DNA of 57,728 bases from Caulobacter sp. Lineage in GTDB: Bacteria > Pseudomonadota > Alphaproteobacteria > Caulobacterales > Caulobacteraceae. The DNA lies in NCBI GenBank assembly GCA_019636175.1, contig JAHBYC010000014.1:1-57728 (forward strand). The letters run 5' to 3'. Position numbers and translations under genes: made by a program. Below, one piece after another: positions 39,735-48,999 of this stretch. Below the pieces are notes generated by a model. The model did not search any database. It was not told where the DNA came from and saw nothing but the letters and a program-made list of their open reading frames with translations. Position 1 is the stretch's first letter. The number at the start of each line of letters is the position of its first letter.

Positions 39735-40258
39735 GCCGCGCGACGCCCGAGGTGCTGGTGTCGGAGGCGGGGATCGCCGAGGCTGTCGAGGCCCTGGCCG
39801 CGAAGATCGCGCCGCGCATCGATGATGAAACGGTGGTGGTCTGCCTGTTGACCGGCGGCATCTGGTTCGGCGCCGACCTGACCCGGGCGCTGGCGCGGGC
39901 CGGCCGGATGGTTCATTTCGACGCCCTGTGGCTGTCGTCCTATCGCGACGCCCGCCAGTCCTATGGCCGTTGCGAGGTGCGGGCCGACCTGCAAAGGCCG
40001 GTGGTGGGGCGCAAGACCCTGATCGTCGACGACGTGTTCGACACCGGCCTGTCGCTGAGCGAGGCGGCGCGGCTGGTGCGCGACGCGGGCGCCTCCGAGG
40101 TGCTGACCGCGGTCTTCGCCCGCAAACCCTGGCCCGAGAAGAGGGTGCTGGACCCCGATTTCGTCGCCTGGGAGGCCCCGGCGCGGTTCCTGGTCGGCTA
40201 CGGCATGGACGTCTCCGGCGGCATGCGCGGCCTGCCCTACATCGGGGCGATGGACTGA
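39731..40258 (+). CDS. Phosphoribosyltransferase (hypoxanthine/xanthine-type)
   Basis: 175 residues, TTG start at 39731 overlapping the previous TGA (TTGA). PRPP-binding motif TLIVDDVFDTGLSLSEAARL at about residues 97-116; VVCLLTGGIWFGADLTRALA at about 36-55 and FDALWLSSYRDARQSYG for the flexible loop; the end has LVGYGMDVSGGMRGLPYIGA. The family salvages purine bases with PRPP. Confidence 0.88.
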   Translation: MSRATPEVLVSEAGIAEAVEALAAKIAPRIDDETVVVCLLTGGIWFGADLTRALARAGRMVHFDALWLSSYRDARQSYGRCEVRADLQRPVVGRKTLIVDDVFDTGLSLSEAARLVRDAGASEVLTAVFARKPWPEKRVLDPDFVAWEAPARFLVGYGMDVSGGMRGLPYIGAMD

Positions 40259-40339
40259 CGCCACGTCATACTTGCCGCGCGCGGAAAGGGCCGACAGGCT
40301 GAACCCGCACGGCCCGCGAGAGGCCGGCGGGAGAGCGAC

Positions 40340-41182
40340 ATGGCCTATGAAACCCTTCTCAGCGACCTGAGCGACGGCGTTCTGACGCTGACCCTCAACC
40401 GTCCCGACCACCTCAACGCCTATACCGCCCAGATGGGGATCGATCTGGCGGACGCCTTTGTCGCGGCGGACCAGGACGACGCGGTGCGGGTCATCGTGGT
40501 CACCGGCGCGGGACGGCACTTCTGCGCCGGGGCTGACATGGGGTCGGGCTCTGACAGTTTCGCCGGCGACGGCGACAGGCTGTTCGGCGCCCGCAAGGCG
40601 CCCGGCCCCAAGGGCGGGTTCGTCGGGGCCATCTTCGCCTGCCGAAAGCCGTCCATCGCCGCGATCAACGGGGCGGCTGTGGGGGTGGGGGCGACCATGA
40701 CCCTGCCGATGGACATCCGCATCACCTCGGACAAGGGCAAGTTCGGCTTCGTCTTCGCGCGGCGCGGGCTGGCCCCGGAGGCGGGCTCGGCCTGGTTCCT
40801 GCCCAGGCTGGTTGGCCTGCCGCAGGCGCTGAAGTGGTGTTATCGGGCCGATGTGTTTGACGCGGCGGAGGCCCTCCGCGGCGGGCTGGTCAGCGAGGTG
40901 GTCGCGCCCGACGACCTGCTGGCCAGGGCGCGGGAGATGGCCCGGGAGATCGCCGAGGAAACCTCGCCGGTGTCGATCGCCATGGTGCGCCAACTGCTGT
41001 GGCGCGCGGTCGGCGAGCCTGACCTGTTCAAGGTGCTGGCGGTCGATGGGCCGGCCAATATGGCGATGGGGGCGAGCCCGGACGTGAAGGAGGGGGTGGC
41101 GGCGTTTCTCGAGAAGCGGAAGCCGGCCTTTCCCGGAAAGGTTTCATCCGACATGCCGCCGCAGTATCCTTGGTGGGAGTAG
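40340..41182 (+). CDS. Enoyl-CoA hydratase/isomerase (crotonase) family protein
   Basis: 280 residues. VVTGAGRHFCAGADMGSGSD (first oxyanion block, about 52-71), AAINGAAVGVGATMTLPMDI (second, about 109-128), and FVFARRGLAPEAGSAWFLPR with the second Glu of active hydratases. An extra insertion rich in Asp/Gly lies after the first block. GAGAC-containing leader with GGAGAG before ATG. It is a paralogue of the gene at 10781. Confidence 0.92.
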   Translation: MAYETLLSDLSDGVLTLTLNRPDHLNAYTAQMGIDLADAFVAADQDDAVRVIVVTGAGRHFCAGADMGSGSDSFAGDGDRLFGARKAPGPKGGFVGAIFACRKPSIAAINGAAVGVGATMTLPMDIRITSDKGKFGFVFARRGLAPEAGSAWFLPRLVGLPQALKWCYRADVFDAAEALRGGLVSEVVAPDDLLARAREMAREIAEETSPVSIAMVRQLLWRAVGEPDLFKVLAVDGPANMAMGASPDVKEGVAAFLEKRKPAFPGKVSSDMPPQYPWWE

Positions 41183-41194
41183 CGGGGAACAGTC

Positions 41195-41791
41195 GTGATC
41201 AGGTCATTCGCACACGGGCTTTCGGGACTGACACGATTTTCCGGAAGGGACGCGCGCGGCGTGTTCTGGCCCTATGCCTTGCTCGTCGTGATCCTGACGC
41301 TAGGCGCCGTGACGCTGGTGATGGGGTCGGAAATTTCGGGCAGCTTTGAACGGACCGCCAAATATGCGCTCGAGCACCCTGACCAGGCCCAAGTGACCTA
41401 CTCGACGGGCGGCGTTGCGATCGAGGTCCGCGGCAATCATCCTGAATTGATGCCAGACATGGGCAGGACGGTGGGGAGCACGGCGGCCGTCGTCGTCGCC
41501 CTTGTCGTGCTGCTGGGCGCCGCCGTCAGCCGCCGGCTGCACGATACCGGCAGAACAGGTCTGTGGGGGCTGCCGCCCGTGCTCTTTCTTGGTGTGGGTG
41601 TCAGCCTGTTTCCCAGACTGATGGCGACGTTCCAGACCGGGGACATGCCGGACATGCGCCTGTTCTTCCTGCTGTTCGCCAACAACCTGATTTATCTTGG
41701 AACGCTCGGCCTGTTGATCGCCTTCCTGGCGCAGTCGGGAAAGGCCGACGCCAATCGCTACGGTCCACCGACTGGCGCCGGGGCCGCGTAG
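41195..41791 (+). CDS. DUF805 family membrane protein
   Basis: 198 residues, GTG start 12 bp after the hydratase stop. GLSGLTRFSGRDARGVFWPY then four transmembrane helices (LLVVILTLGAVTLVMGSEIS; AAVVVALVVLLGAAVSRRLH; LWGLPPVLFLGVGVSLFPRL; LLFANNLIYLGTLGLLIAFL). RRLHDTGRTGLWGLPPV is the DUF805 signature. Function unknown; a large non-membrane loop (about 50-80) lies between helices 1 and 2. Confidence 0.9.
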   Translation: MIRSFAHGLSGLTRFSGRDARGVFWPYALLVVILTLGAVTLVMGSEISGSFERTAKYALEHPDQAQVTYSTGGVAIEVRGNHPELMPDMGRTVGSTAAVVVALVVLLGAAVSRRLHDTGRTGLWGLPPVLFLGVGVSLFPRLMATFQTGDMPDMRLFFLLFANNLIYLGTLGLLIAFLAQSGKADANRYGPPTGAGAA

Positions 41792-41800
41792 AAGCGTACG

Positions 41801-42193
41801 GTGAGCCAGGAAATGCCGGCAGCAGCGTCGCTCAAATACCCGCAAATCCGAATTGAGCTGATTTCCGAGCTTGAGGATCTTCGCCGAAGCGACCTGGCCG
41901 ACGAGTGGAAGCGGCAAGCCAATGCCGGTCTGGTCGCAGGCATCGATCAGGTCTTTCACTTCTTTTTCGACGACCACGACTTTGACGCCGGCGACATTGG
42001 CTACGTGCTTTTCGACGAGCGGGAAGTCACAGCCGTCAAGGCGGTCAAGCGCGCGCTTGAGCACATTCTTGAGACGAACAGGGACGGCGGCGACGCCTAC
42101 TTTCTCGGCCATCCGGAGTGGTCAAAAGTGGCGTCGGCCGCTGCGGCCGCGCATGCGCTCCTGACCGACCGTGATCGAGGAACGCGGCGCTAA
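41801..42193 (+). CDS. Small soluble protein, SCO4402-like
   Basis: 130 residues, GTG start. PQIRIELISELEDLRRSDLA, FDAGDIGYVLFDEREVTAVK and YFLGHPEWSKVASAAAAAHA resemble the SCO4402 family (soluble, length about 125-135 residues, function unknown); the assignment is by pattern only. Its TAA overlaps the lysA stop (CTAA at 42190-42193). Confidence 0.7.
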   Translation: MSQEMPAAASLKYPQIRIELISELEDLRRSDLADEWKRQANAGLVAGIDQVFHFFFDDHDFDAGDIGYVLFDEREVTAVKAVKRALEHILETNRDGGDAYFLGHPEWSKVASAAAAAHALLTDRDRGTRR

Positions 42194-43461
42194 AGCCACT
42201 CCGCCGGCGTCTCGTCGGCCAGCATTTCCTCGTAGGTCGGGCGGCGGCGGATGACGGCGAACCTGTCGCCGTTGACCAGCACTTCCGGAACCAGGGGGCG
42301 GCTGTTGTATTCGCTGGCCATGGCCGCGCCGTAGGCGCCGGCGCTCATGAAGGCCACCAGGGCGCCGCTGTCGAGGGCGGGCAGAGAGCGGCCCTGGGCG
42401 AAGGTGTCGCCGGTCTCGCAGACCGGTCCGACCACATCCATCGGCTCGGGCGCGGCGTTGGTGGCCAGGACCGGGCGGATGTCGTGGAAGCTCTCGTACA
42501 TGGCCGGGCGGATCAGGTCGTTCATCGCCGCATCGAGAACCAGGAATTTGCGCCCCTCCGGCCGTTCATGGCGATGGATGACCCGGGCGACGAGGGCCCC
42601 GGCGTTGGCGGCGATCATCCGGCCCGGCTCGAAGGCCAGGCGAACATCCAGCCCCTCCACGACCCGGGCGACCATGGCGGCGTAGTCGGCCGGGGTCGGG
42701 GGCTCGGGGGCGTCGAAATAGGGCACGCCCAAACCGCCGCCCAGATCGAGGCGTTCGACGGTGCGGCCATCGGCGCGCAGGTCCTCGACCAGGCCGCGCA
42801 TCTTGCGGAAGGCGGCCTCGAAGGGGGCCAGATCGGTGATCTGGCTGCCGATGTGGCAGGCGACGCCCAGCGGATTGAGGTGCGGGTGGGCGGCCGCGGC
42901 GGCATAGAGGCGACGGGCCTCGCTGAAGGAGACGCCGAACTTGTTCTCTGCCTTGCCGGTGGCGATCTTGGCGTGGCCGCCGGCCTCGACGTCGGGATTG
43001 ACCCGGAAGACGACGGGGGCCTGCAGGGTCAGCTGCTCGGCCACGGCGGCGATCAGCGTCAGTTCCGGCTCGGACTCGACATTGATCTCGCAGACGCCGG
43101 CGCGAAGGGCGAACTCGATCTCCTCGCGGCGCTTGCCCACCCCGGAGAAGACGATGCGATCGGCTGGAATGCCGGCGGCCAGGGCGCGGCGGATCTCTCC
43201 CTCCGAGACGGTGTCGGCCCCGGCCCCCAGGGCGGCGAGGACGCGCAGGACCGAGACATTGCTGTTGGCCTTGACCGCGTAGGCGATCAGCGGCTCGCCC
43301 AGGGCGGCATGGGCGTGCAGGGCCTGTCGGAAGACGTTGAAGTGCCGTTCGAGCGTCGCCTGGCTGTAGACATAGACCGGGGTCCCGACCGCATCGGCGA
43401 TGCGGGTCAGGGGCACGTCCTCACAGTGGAGCTCGCCGGAGCGGACTTCGAAGTGGTTCAC
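42190..43461 (-). CDS. lysA: Diaminopimelate decarboxylase
   Basis: 423 residues. GTG start 43461 overlaps the TGA of lptM (GTGA). PLP lysine in LIAYAVKANSNVSVLRVLAA (about residue 60); GVCEINVESEPELTLIAAVA; GSQITDLAPFEAAFRKMRGL; LDLGGGLGVPYF; EPGRMIAANAGALVARVI; and VVGPVCETGDTFAQGRSLPA (catalytic Cys at about residue 337). Last step of lysine synthesis, part of the argH-lptM-lysA operon. Confidence 0.97.
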   Translation of the reverse strand: MNHFEVRSGELHCEDVPLTRIADAVGTPVYVYSQATLERHFNVFRQALHAHAALGEPLIAYAVKANSNVSVLRVLAALGAGADTVSEGEIRRALAAGIPADRIVFSGVGKRREEIEFALRAGVCEINVESEPELTLIAAVAEQLTLQAPVVFRVNPDVEAGGHAKIATGKAENKFGVSFSEARRLYAAAAAHPHLNPLGVACHIGSQITDLAPFEAAFRKMRGLVEDLRADGRTVERLDLGGGLGVPYFDAPEPPTPADYAAMVARVVEGLDVRLAFEPGRMIAANAGALVARVIHRHERPEGRKFLVLDAAMNDLIRPAMYESFHDIRPVLATNAAPEPMDVVGPVCETGDTFAQGRSLPALDSGALVAFMSAGAYGAAMASEYNSRPLVPEVLVNGDRFAVIRRRPTYEEMLADETPAEWL

Positions 43462-43736
43462 TGAGGCGGCTTGCCGAAGGGGTCGTTGGTTCCGGCGATC
43501 GGCTGCTGGCGGATCGTCGCGCTGCTGGAGGCCGGGTCGCGGACTTCCTGCAGAGAGCCCGGGCGCGAGGGCTTGTTGGCGATTTCCGAGGCAGCCCGCT
43601 TCTCGGCTTCCGCCTTGGCCCGCTCCTGCGGCCCCCACAGCGGGGCGGGGCGTTCGAGGTCGCCGACCTTGCCGCAGGCGGTCACGGCCGCGGCGGCCAG
43701 GAACAGGGCGATCAGGGCGGGGGCGCGAAGGGTCAT
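43458..43736 (-). CDS. lptM: LptM/YifL-like small lipoprotein
   Basis: 92 residues from the ATG at 43736, one base before the end of the argH stop. Signal peptide with lipobox AVTAC (Cys21), then GKVGDLERPAPLWGPQERAK and a Pro/Ser tail. The CGxxGxLxxP core is the LptM signature; family members help assemble LptD, and the gene sits next to lysA in many proteobacteria. Confidence 0.83.
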   Translation of the reverse strand: MTLRAPALIALFLAAAAVTACGKVGDLERPAPLWGPQERAKAEAEKRAASEIANKPSRPGSLQEVRDPASSSATIRQQPIAGTNDPFGKPPQ

Positions 43737-45157
43737 CACAGTCTCTCTTTCCAGCGCGCGATCTGGACGCGCACCTGATCGGGGGCGGTCCCGCCGTAGC
43801 TGCGCCGGCTGGCGGCGGAGGCTGCGGGGGTCAGGACGCTATAGACGCCATCGGTGATGCGCGGGTCCAGAGACTTCAACTGTTGCAGCGTCAATTCGGC
43901 CAGATCGAGACCCAGACCCTCGGCCATCTTGACCGCGGCGCCGGTCAGGTGATGGGCCTGGCGGAAGGGCAGGTCCAGCTCGCGGACCAGCCAGTCGGCG
44001 AAGTCGGTGGCGGTGGAGAAACCGGCGCCGGCGGCGGCGGCCATCCGCTCACGGTTCGGCTCCAGGTCGGCGACCATCCCGGCCATGGCCAGCAGGGCCA
44101 ACTCCAGGCTGTCGAAGGCCTCGAAGGCCGGGACCTTGTCTTCCTGCATGTCCTTGGAATAGGCCAGCGGCAGCCCCTTCATCACCACCGTCAGGCTGGT
44201 CAGCGCGCCCAGGATGCGCCCGACCTTGGCCCGCACCAGTTCGGCGGCGTCCGGGTTCTTCTTCTGCGGCATGATCGAACTGCCGGTGGTGAAGGCGTCG
44301 CTGAGCTTGATGAAGCCGAACTGCGGCGTCATCCAGACGACGATCTCTTCGGCCAGACGCGAAAGGTGGGTGGAACAGATGGTCGCCGCCGACAGGGCCT
44401 CCAGGGCGAAGTCGCGGGACGAGACGCTGTCGAGGCTGTTGGCTGTGGGCCGGTCGAAGCCGAGGGCCGAGGCGGTGCGTTCGCGGTCGATAGGGAAGGG
44501 TGAGCCGGCCAGGGCGGCGGCGCCGAGGGGGCATTCGTTCATCCGCGCGCGGGCGTCGGCGAAACGGGCGGCGTCGCGGCCGAACATCTCCACATAGGCC
44601 ATCAGGTGGTGGCCGAAGGTCACCGGCTGGGCCGGCTGCAGATGGGTGAAGCCGGGCATCAGGGCGTCGGCGTGGGCCTCGGCCTTGGCCAGCAGGGCCC
44701 GTTGCAGGGCCTGAAGCTGTTGATGGGTGCGGTCGCAGGCCTCACGAACCCAGAGGCGGAAATCCAGCGCCACCTGGTCATTGCGCGAGCGGGCGGTGTG
44801 CAGCCGGCCGGACGGCTCGCCGATCAGCTCGCTCAGCCGGGCCTCCACATTCATGTGGATGTCTTCGTATTCGTCGCGGAACGGGAAGGTCCCGTCGGCC
44901 ATCTCCGCCTCGATGGCGGCAAGTCCGTGCTGGATTTGCGCCTCATCCTCGCTAGATATCGCCCCTACGGCGGCCAGCATGGCGGCATGGGCCTTTGAAC
45001 CGGCCAGATCCTGGGCAGCCAGGCGGCGGTCGAAGCCGATGGAGACATTGATGGCCTGCATCAGGTCCGCCGGCCTGGCGCTGAACCGTCCGCCCCACAT
45101 GGCCTGCCCCCCGGATGATCCCTGGGCCTGGCCGGATTTCGAGGAGTCGTCTGTCAT
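43736..45157 (-). CDS. argH: Argininosuccinate lyase
   Basis: 473 residues. Signature [20 protein letters not shown] (about residues 290-309). [20 protein letters not shown] begins at residue 20, so the first 19 residues ([18 protein letters not shown]) may not be translated and the true start could be 45100. Core blocks: [40 protein letters not shown]. Cleaves argininosuccinate to arginine and fumarate. Confidence 0.97.
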   Translation of the reverse strand: MTDDSSKSGQAQGSSGGQAMWGGRFSARPADLMQAINVSIGFDRRLAAQDLAGSKAHAAMLAAVGAISSEDEAQIQHGLAAIEAEMADGTFPFRDEYEDIHMNVEARLSELIGEPSGRLHTARSRNDQVALDFRLWVREACDRTHQQLQALQRALLAKAEAHADALMPGFTHLQPAQPVTFGHHLMAYVEMFGRDAARFADARARMNECPLGAAALAGSPFPIDRERTASALGFDRPTANSLDSVSSRDFALEALSAATICSTHLSRLAEEIVVWMTPQFGFIKLSDAFTTGSSIMPQKKNPDAAELVRAKVGRILGALTSLTVVMKGLPLAYSKDMQEDKVPAFEAFDSLELALLAMAGMVADLEPNRERMAAAAGAGFSTATDFADWLVRELDLPFRQAHHLTGAAVKMAEGLGLDLAELTLQQLKSLDPRITDGVYSVLTPAASAASRRSYGGTAPDQVRVQIARWKERL

Positions 45158-45775
45158 ATGAACGAGGTTTCCGGGGCCGGTCGGCGGCCCGATCTGTTGC
45201 GGTGGGCGATAGCGGTGGCGGTCCTGGCGGGCGCGCTGGCGGTTCTATATGTCATCCTCAGCGCGGTCATCAAACCGGCGGGACCGACCGACCTCAATTC
45301 GCTGAAAAAAGGCGGCCTGACCAAGCTTGAGGTGGTCACCGCGCCGCGACCGGCGCCGACCGCGCCGTTCAAGGACGCCGACGGCAAGGACCTGACCCTG
45401 GCCGACTTCAAGGGCAAGGTGGTGGTGGCCAATTTCTGGGCGACCTGGTGCGCGCCCTGCAAGGTGGAAATGCCGACCCTGTCGCGCCTGGCGGCGACCT
45501 ATGAAGGCCAGCCGGTGGCGGTGGTGGCGATCAGCATCGACCGGGACGACAAGGACGCCGAGGCCCGCGCCTTCATCGCCGCCAACAGGCCGCTGAAATA
45601 CTATCGCGACGCCTCCGGCGCGCTGCCCTTTCTCCTGCAGCCGCAAGCCCAGGGCATGCCGACCACGGTGATCTACGACAAGCAGGGCGTGGAGAGGGCG
45701 CGACTGGCGGGCGGCGCCGACTGGGCCAGTCCCGAGGCGATGGATCTGGTGAAGGTGCTGCTGGAGGAGAAGTAG
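45158..45775 (+). CDS. TlpA-type thioredoxin/disulfide reductase
   Basis: 205 residues. The N-terminal membrane anchor [20 protein letters not shown] is at about residues 13-32. Thioredoxin motif [13 protein letters not shown] (WCAPC at about 97-101), with [20 protein letters not shown] before it. It ends [11 protein letters not shown]. Periplasmic reductase; the divergent gene is argH. Confidence 0.92.
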   Translation: MNEVSGAGRRPDLLRWAIAVAVLAGALAVLYVILSAVIKPAGPTDLNSLKKGGLTKLEVVTAPRPAPTAPFKDADGKDLTLADFKGKVVVANFWATWCAPCKVEMPTLSRLAATYEGQPVAVVAISIDRDDKDAEARAFIAANRPLKYYRDASGALPFLLQPQAQGMPTTVIYDKQGVERARLAGGADWASPEAMDLVKVLLEEK

Positions 45776-45886
45776 GGCGCTGAGCCAAGGAGCGTGCAGG
45801 CTTCGGATCGAGACCGGCAGCCGCTAAATGCGGGGGCGCGATCCGCGAGGATCGTATGTCCAGGCACGCAAGCTGAGAGCCGCCGT

Positions 45887-46627
45887 ATGACCCCCGCCGA
45901 GATCGAGCAACTTGAACGGATCGCCGACCGGGCCTGGCCGGCGGTCGAGCGGGCGAGCCTGGGCGGCTGGATTCTCAACGCCGCATCGGGGTTTTCGGGA
46001 CGACTGAACGCCTGTTGGCCGCTGGGACCCGCGCCGGGGGGAATGGAGGCGGCGATCGATGCGGTCGAGGCCTGGTATGGCGCCCGGAACATGACGCCGA
46101 TCTTCAAACCCGCCGGACCGCAGCCTGACCTGGAGGCGGCGCTGGCCGCGCGGGGCTATCGGTCGCGAACTCCGACCTTGATGATGACCGCCGAACTGGC
46201 CGCCGCGCCGGCGTCTCCCCGACGGGTTGCGGTTTCGGATGAGGCAGACGCGGCCTTCGAGCAGGTCTTCCTCGGCAGCCAGGCCGATCCGCTGGACGCC
46301 GCCGAGCGGATCGGGGCGTTTCGCAGGGTCTCGCCGCTGCGCCTGTTCGCGAGGATCGACATCGACGGGGCCCCGGCGGCGATCGGCGGCTCGGCCGTCG
46401 AGGGAGAATGGGCCGGGGTGTTCGGGATGCGGACTCTTGGCGCGCATCGCCGCCAGGGGCTGGCGCGGGACATCGTCGCCGCCCTGCTGGCCGGCGCCTG
46501 GCAGGCCGGGGCGCGGCGGGCCTATCTGCAGGTCGAGGCGCCCAACGCGCCGGCGATCGCCCTCTATGAGGGGTTCGGCTTCTCGCCGGTCTTTTCCTAC
46601 GCCTACTGGGACAGGGCGGCGGCCTGA
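45887..46627 (+). CDS. GNAT family N-acetyltransferase
   Basis: 246 residues from ATG 45887; the longer reading is rejected because its start has no context. The C-terminal GNAT fold has VEGEWAGVFGMRTLGAHRRQ, GLARDIVAALLAGAWQAGAR (R/Q-x-x-G-x-A pyrophosphate-binding loop) and RAYLQVEAPNAPAIALYEGF. The N-terminal ~125 residues are a second, degenerate domain. The last 25 bp overlap the end of the EamA gene on the other strand. Confidence 0.85.
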   Translation: MTPAEIEQLERIADRAWPAVERASLGGWILNAASGFSGRLNACWPLGPAPGGMEAAIDAVEAWYGARNMTPIFKPAGPQPDLEAALAARGYRSRTPTLMMTAELAAAPASPRRVAVSDEADAAFEQVFLGSQADPLDAAERIGAFRRVSPLRLFARIDIDGAPAAIGGSAVEGEWAGVFGMRTLGAHRRQGLARDIVAALLAGAWQAGARRAYLQVEAPNAPAIALYEGFGFSPVFSYAYWDRAAA

Positions 46628-47541
46628 TCGGCCCGGCGCTGGTCGCGGGAGGCCGCCCACTGCGCCAGGGCCACTCCCGCCAGGGCGCCCAGCGCCCCCA
46701 GGCCCTGCAACGGGGTCATGGCCTCGCCGAAGATCATCCAGCCCAGCAGGGCCGCGACGGCGGGCTGGACCAGCACCACGACCGAGGCGGTGGCGGTGGG
46801 CAGTCGGCCGAGAGCCCAGGCGATCGCCCCCTGGCCGGTGACATGGGCCAGGGCGAGACCCACACAGGCCGCCCAGCCGCCCGGGCCGGCGGGAATGATC
46901 TGTTCTCCCAGCGCCAGCATTACGCCGGCCAGGCAGACCGCTCCGACCAGGCTGGACCAGAACATCACCGCCATGGTCCCGAAACGGGCCCGGGCCTGGC
47001 GCACGCTCAGAAAGTAGGCGGCGTACCAGAGGGCGGTGGCGGCCGAGAGGATGTCGCCAAGCGGCGGGTTCGTTCCGGGCGCGATGGCGCCCCGTCCTTC
47101 GGCCATGGTCCAGGCGCCCAGCAGGCCCAGCGTCATGCCGGCGAGGAAGATCGGGCCGACCCGCTCGCGGAAGAAGACAAAGCCGATGACCACCACAACG
47201 ATGGGGGTGAGGTTGGCCAGCACCGTGGCATTGGCGACCGAGGTCATGCCGATGCCGTAGTGCCAGAAGGCCAGATCGGCGGCGAAGAACACCCCGGCCA
47301 GCAGCATGGCCAGGCTTGGTTTCGCGGGATTGGCGGGCGCCGGTTCGTCGCTCGAAGCCGAGCCGCGGCGGAACACGAAGGGAGCCATCAGCGGCAGGGC
47401 CAAGGCCAGGCGCCAGAAGCCGCCCGCCGCCGGTCCTGCCTCGGTCAGGCGCACGAAGATCGGCACGAAGCCTATCGTGCAGGCGCCGGCCAGCAGGGCG
47501 ACCAGGGGCCAGGGGAAGCGGCGGGGGCCGGCCAGGCTCAT
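46603..47541 (-). CDS. EamA/DMT superfamily transporter
   Basis: 312 residues with ten predicted membrane helices in two EamA repeats (VALLAGACTIGFVPIFVRLT ... and ADLAFWHYGIGMTSVANATV in repeat 1; FGTMAVMFWSSLVGAVCLAG ... and AVAALLGWMIFGEAMTPLQG in repeat 2). Substrate unknown. Its ATG overlaps the TGA side of gluQRS, so the two are co-transcribed with EamA first. Confidence 0.93.
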   Translation of the reverse strand: MSLAGPRRFPWPLVALLAGACTIGFVPIFVRLTEAGPAAGGFWRLALALPLMAPFVFRRGSASSDEPAPANPAKPSLAMLLAGVFFAADLAFWHYGIGMTSVANATVLANLTPIVVVVIGFVFFRERVGPIFLAGMTLGLLGAWTMAEGRGAIAPGTNPPLGDILSAATALWYAAYFLSVRQARARFGTMAVMFWSSLVGAVCLAGVMLALGEQIIPAGPGGWAACVGLALAHVTGQGAIAWALGRLPTATASVVVLVQPAVAALLGWMIFGEAMTPLQGLGALGALAGVALAQWAASRDQRRADQAAALSQ

Positions 47542-48395
47542 CGTGAAAATCCAAGCTCCCGGCGCAGATCGGACGCGGTGACGCCGCTCTGGCGAATCTC
47601 TCTCAGGGTCTGGGCCCTGTCGCGCTTTGCGTAGCGCTTGCCGTCCGGTCCGACCAGCAGCGGATGATGCCGATAGACCGGGGCGGGCAGATCGAGGAGG
47701 GCCTGCAGCAGGCGCTGGACGTGACAGGCGGCGAACAGGTCCTGGCCCCGCACCACATGGCTGACCTGCTGGCGGGCGTCGTCGACCACCACGGCCAGAT
47801 GGTAGGCGACGCCGACGTCCTTGCGCGCCAGCACGATGTCGCCGCCCGGCCAGGGATCGACGGCGATCTCGCCGGTCTCGCCGTCCGGACCGGCGCCGGC
47901 TTCCGTAAAGCTCAGATGGTCGAAGCCGCCCAGCCTGTCCTCCGCCGCCGCCAGCGACAGTCGCCAGGCGAACGGCCTTCCCTGTTGCAGCAGCCGGGCC
48001 TCCTCGGCCGCGGGCAGGGGGCCGCCAGGGGTGGCGGGGGCGGCGCCATGGGGCGCGCTCTGGGCGGCCAGGGTCAGTTCGCGCCGGGTGCGGAAGCAGC
48101 GGTAGGCGAGACCGTCGGCGCGCAGCCGCTCCAGCGCCGCCTCATAGTCGGCAAGATGCTCGGACTGGCGCAGGACCGGCTGTTCCCAGCCAAGGCCTAG
48201 CCAGGTCAGGTCCTCGACGATGGCCGCCTCATAGTCGGGGCGGCAGCGGGTTACGTCGATGTCCTCGATACGCAGAAGAAAGCGCCCGCCGGCCGCGCGG
48301 GCCGTCTCAAAGGCGGTCAGCGCCGAATAGGCGTGGCCCCGGTGCAGATAGCCGGTCGGGGAGGGGGCGAAACGGGTGACGAAGGCAGCGCTCAC
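47538..48395 (-). CDS. gluQRS: Glutamyl-Q tRNA(Asp) synthetase
   Basis: 285 residues. TRFAPSPTGYLHRGHAYSAL carries the HIGH-like motif and KRYAKRDRAQTLREIRQ the KMSKS-like site. Only the catalytic domain is present, as expected for GluQRS, which glutamylates queuosine-34 of tRNA(Asp). Of the zinc-binding cysteines in the E. coli enzyme, only one (YRCFRTRREL) seems to be kept. It overlaps EamA by four bases. Confidence 0.92.
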   Translation of the reverse strand: MSAAFVTRFAPSPTGYLHRGHAYSALTAFETARAAGGRFLLRIEDIDVTRCRPDYEAAIVEDLTWLGLGWEQPVLRQSEHLADYEAALERLRADGLAYRCFRTRRELTLAAQSAPHGAAPATPGGPLPAAEEARLLQQGRPFAWRLSLAAAEDRLGGFDHLSFTEAGAGPDGETGEIAVDPWPGGDIVLARKDVGVAYHLAVVVDDARQQVSHVVRGQDLFAACHVQRLLQALLDLPAPVYRHHPLLVGPDGKRYAKRDRAQTLREIRQSGVTASDLRRELGFSR

Positions 48396-48457
48396 CCGCC
48401 AGTCATAGACCGGCGGCGCGCCGCCCGCATCAGGCTTGCCGGCTCAGTTGTTGGCCA

Positions 48458-48880
48458 TCAGTTGTTGGAGGGCGCCTCGGAAATGTCCTCGAGGATGGCG
48501 CCGGCCTTGCGGGCCGAGGCCTCCTGGGCGAGGTCGCCGAGCGAGACGATGCCGGTCAGCCGCTTCTTCTCGTCGACGATGAGGATGCGGCGCACCTCCT
48601 TGTCGGTCATCTGGAAGATGACATCGGCGATGGAGGCTTCCTGGCTGCAGGTCTGGACGTCGGTGCTCATCACCTCGCCGACCGGCGTATCGAAGCTGCG
48701 CTTCTCGCCGACCACCCGCAGGGCGATGTCGCGGTCAGTGATCAGGCCGCGGATCTCATCGTCCTCGACGACGGGAATGACGCCGCTCTCGATCTCGGTC
48801 ATGCGTCGGGCGACCTCGGCGACGGTGTCGCTGGGCTTGGCGACCTTGGGATTGCGGGTCATCACTTCAGAGACTTGCAT
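48458..48880 (-). CDS. CBS-domain protein
   Basis: 140 residues with two CBS domains: SEVMTRNPKVAKPSDTVAEV to about 60, and GEVMSTDVQTCSQEASIADV to about 125. VRRILIVDEKKRLTGIVSLG closes the second. Such tandem-CBS proteins bind adenosine nucleotides. No enzyme partner is in the window. Confidence 0.93.
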   Translation of the reverse strand: MQVSEVMTRNPKVAKPSDTVAEVARRMTEIESGVIPVVEDDEIRGLITDRDIALRVVGEKRSFDTPVGEVMSTDVQTCSQEASIADVIFQMTDKEVRRILIVDEKKRLTGIVSLGDLAQEASARKAGAILEDISEAPSNN

Positions 48881-48999
48881 GGGGTGGGCTCGCTTCCGTT
48901 TGACAGGTCAGTCTAACGGGCTGGCGCGAGGGTCGTTCCGCGCGCCGGAGCGCCAATCCAGGGGCCAATGCGATCCCGGCGGAGAGGCGCGTCGGCGAT

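Noticed and set aside
45824-47554. 576-codon minus frame across the GNAT and EamA genes
   Set aside because: Runs antisense to GNAT and out of frame through EamA; both have recognised folds in the other frames.
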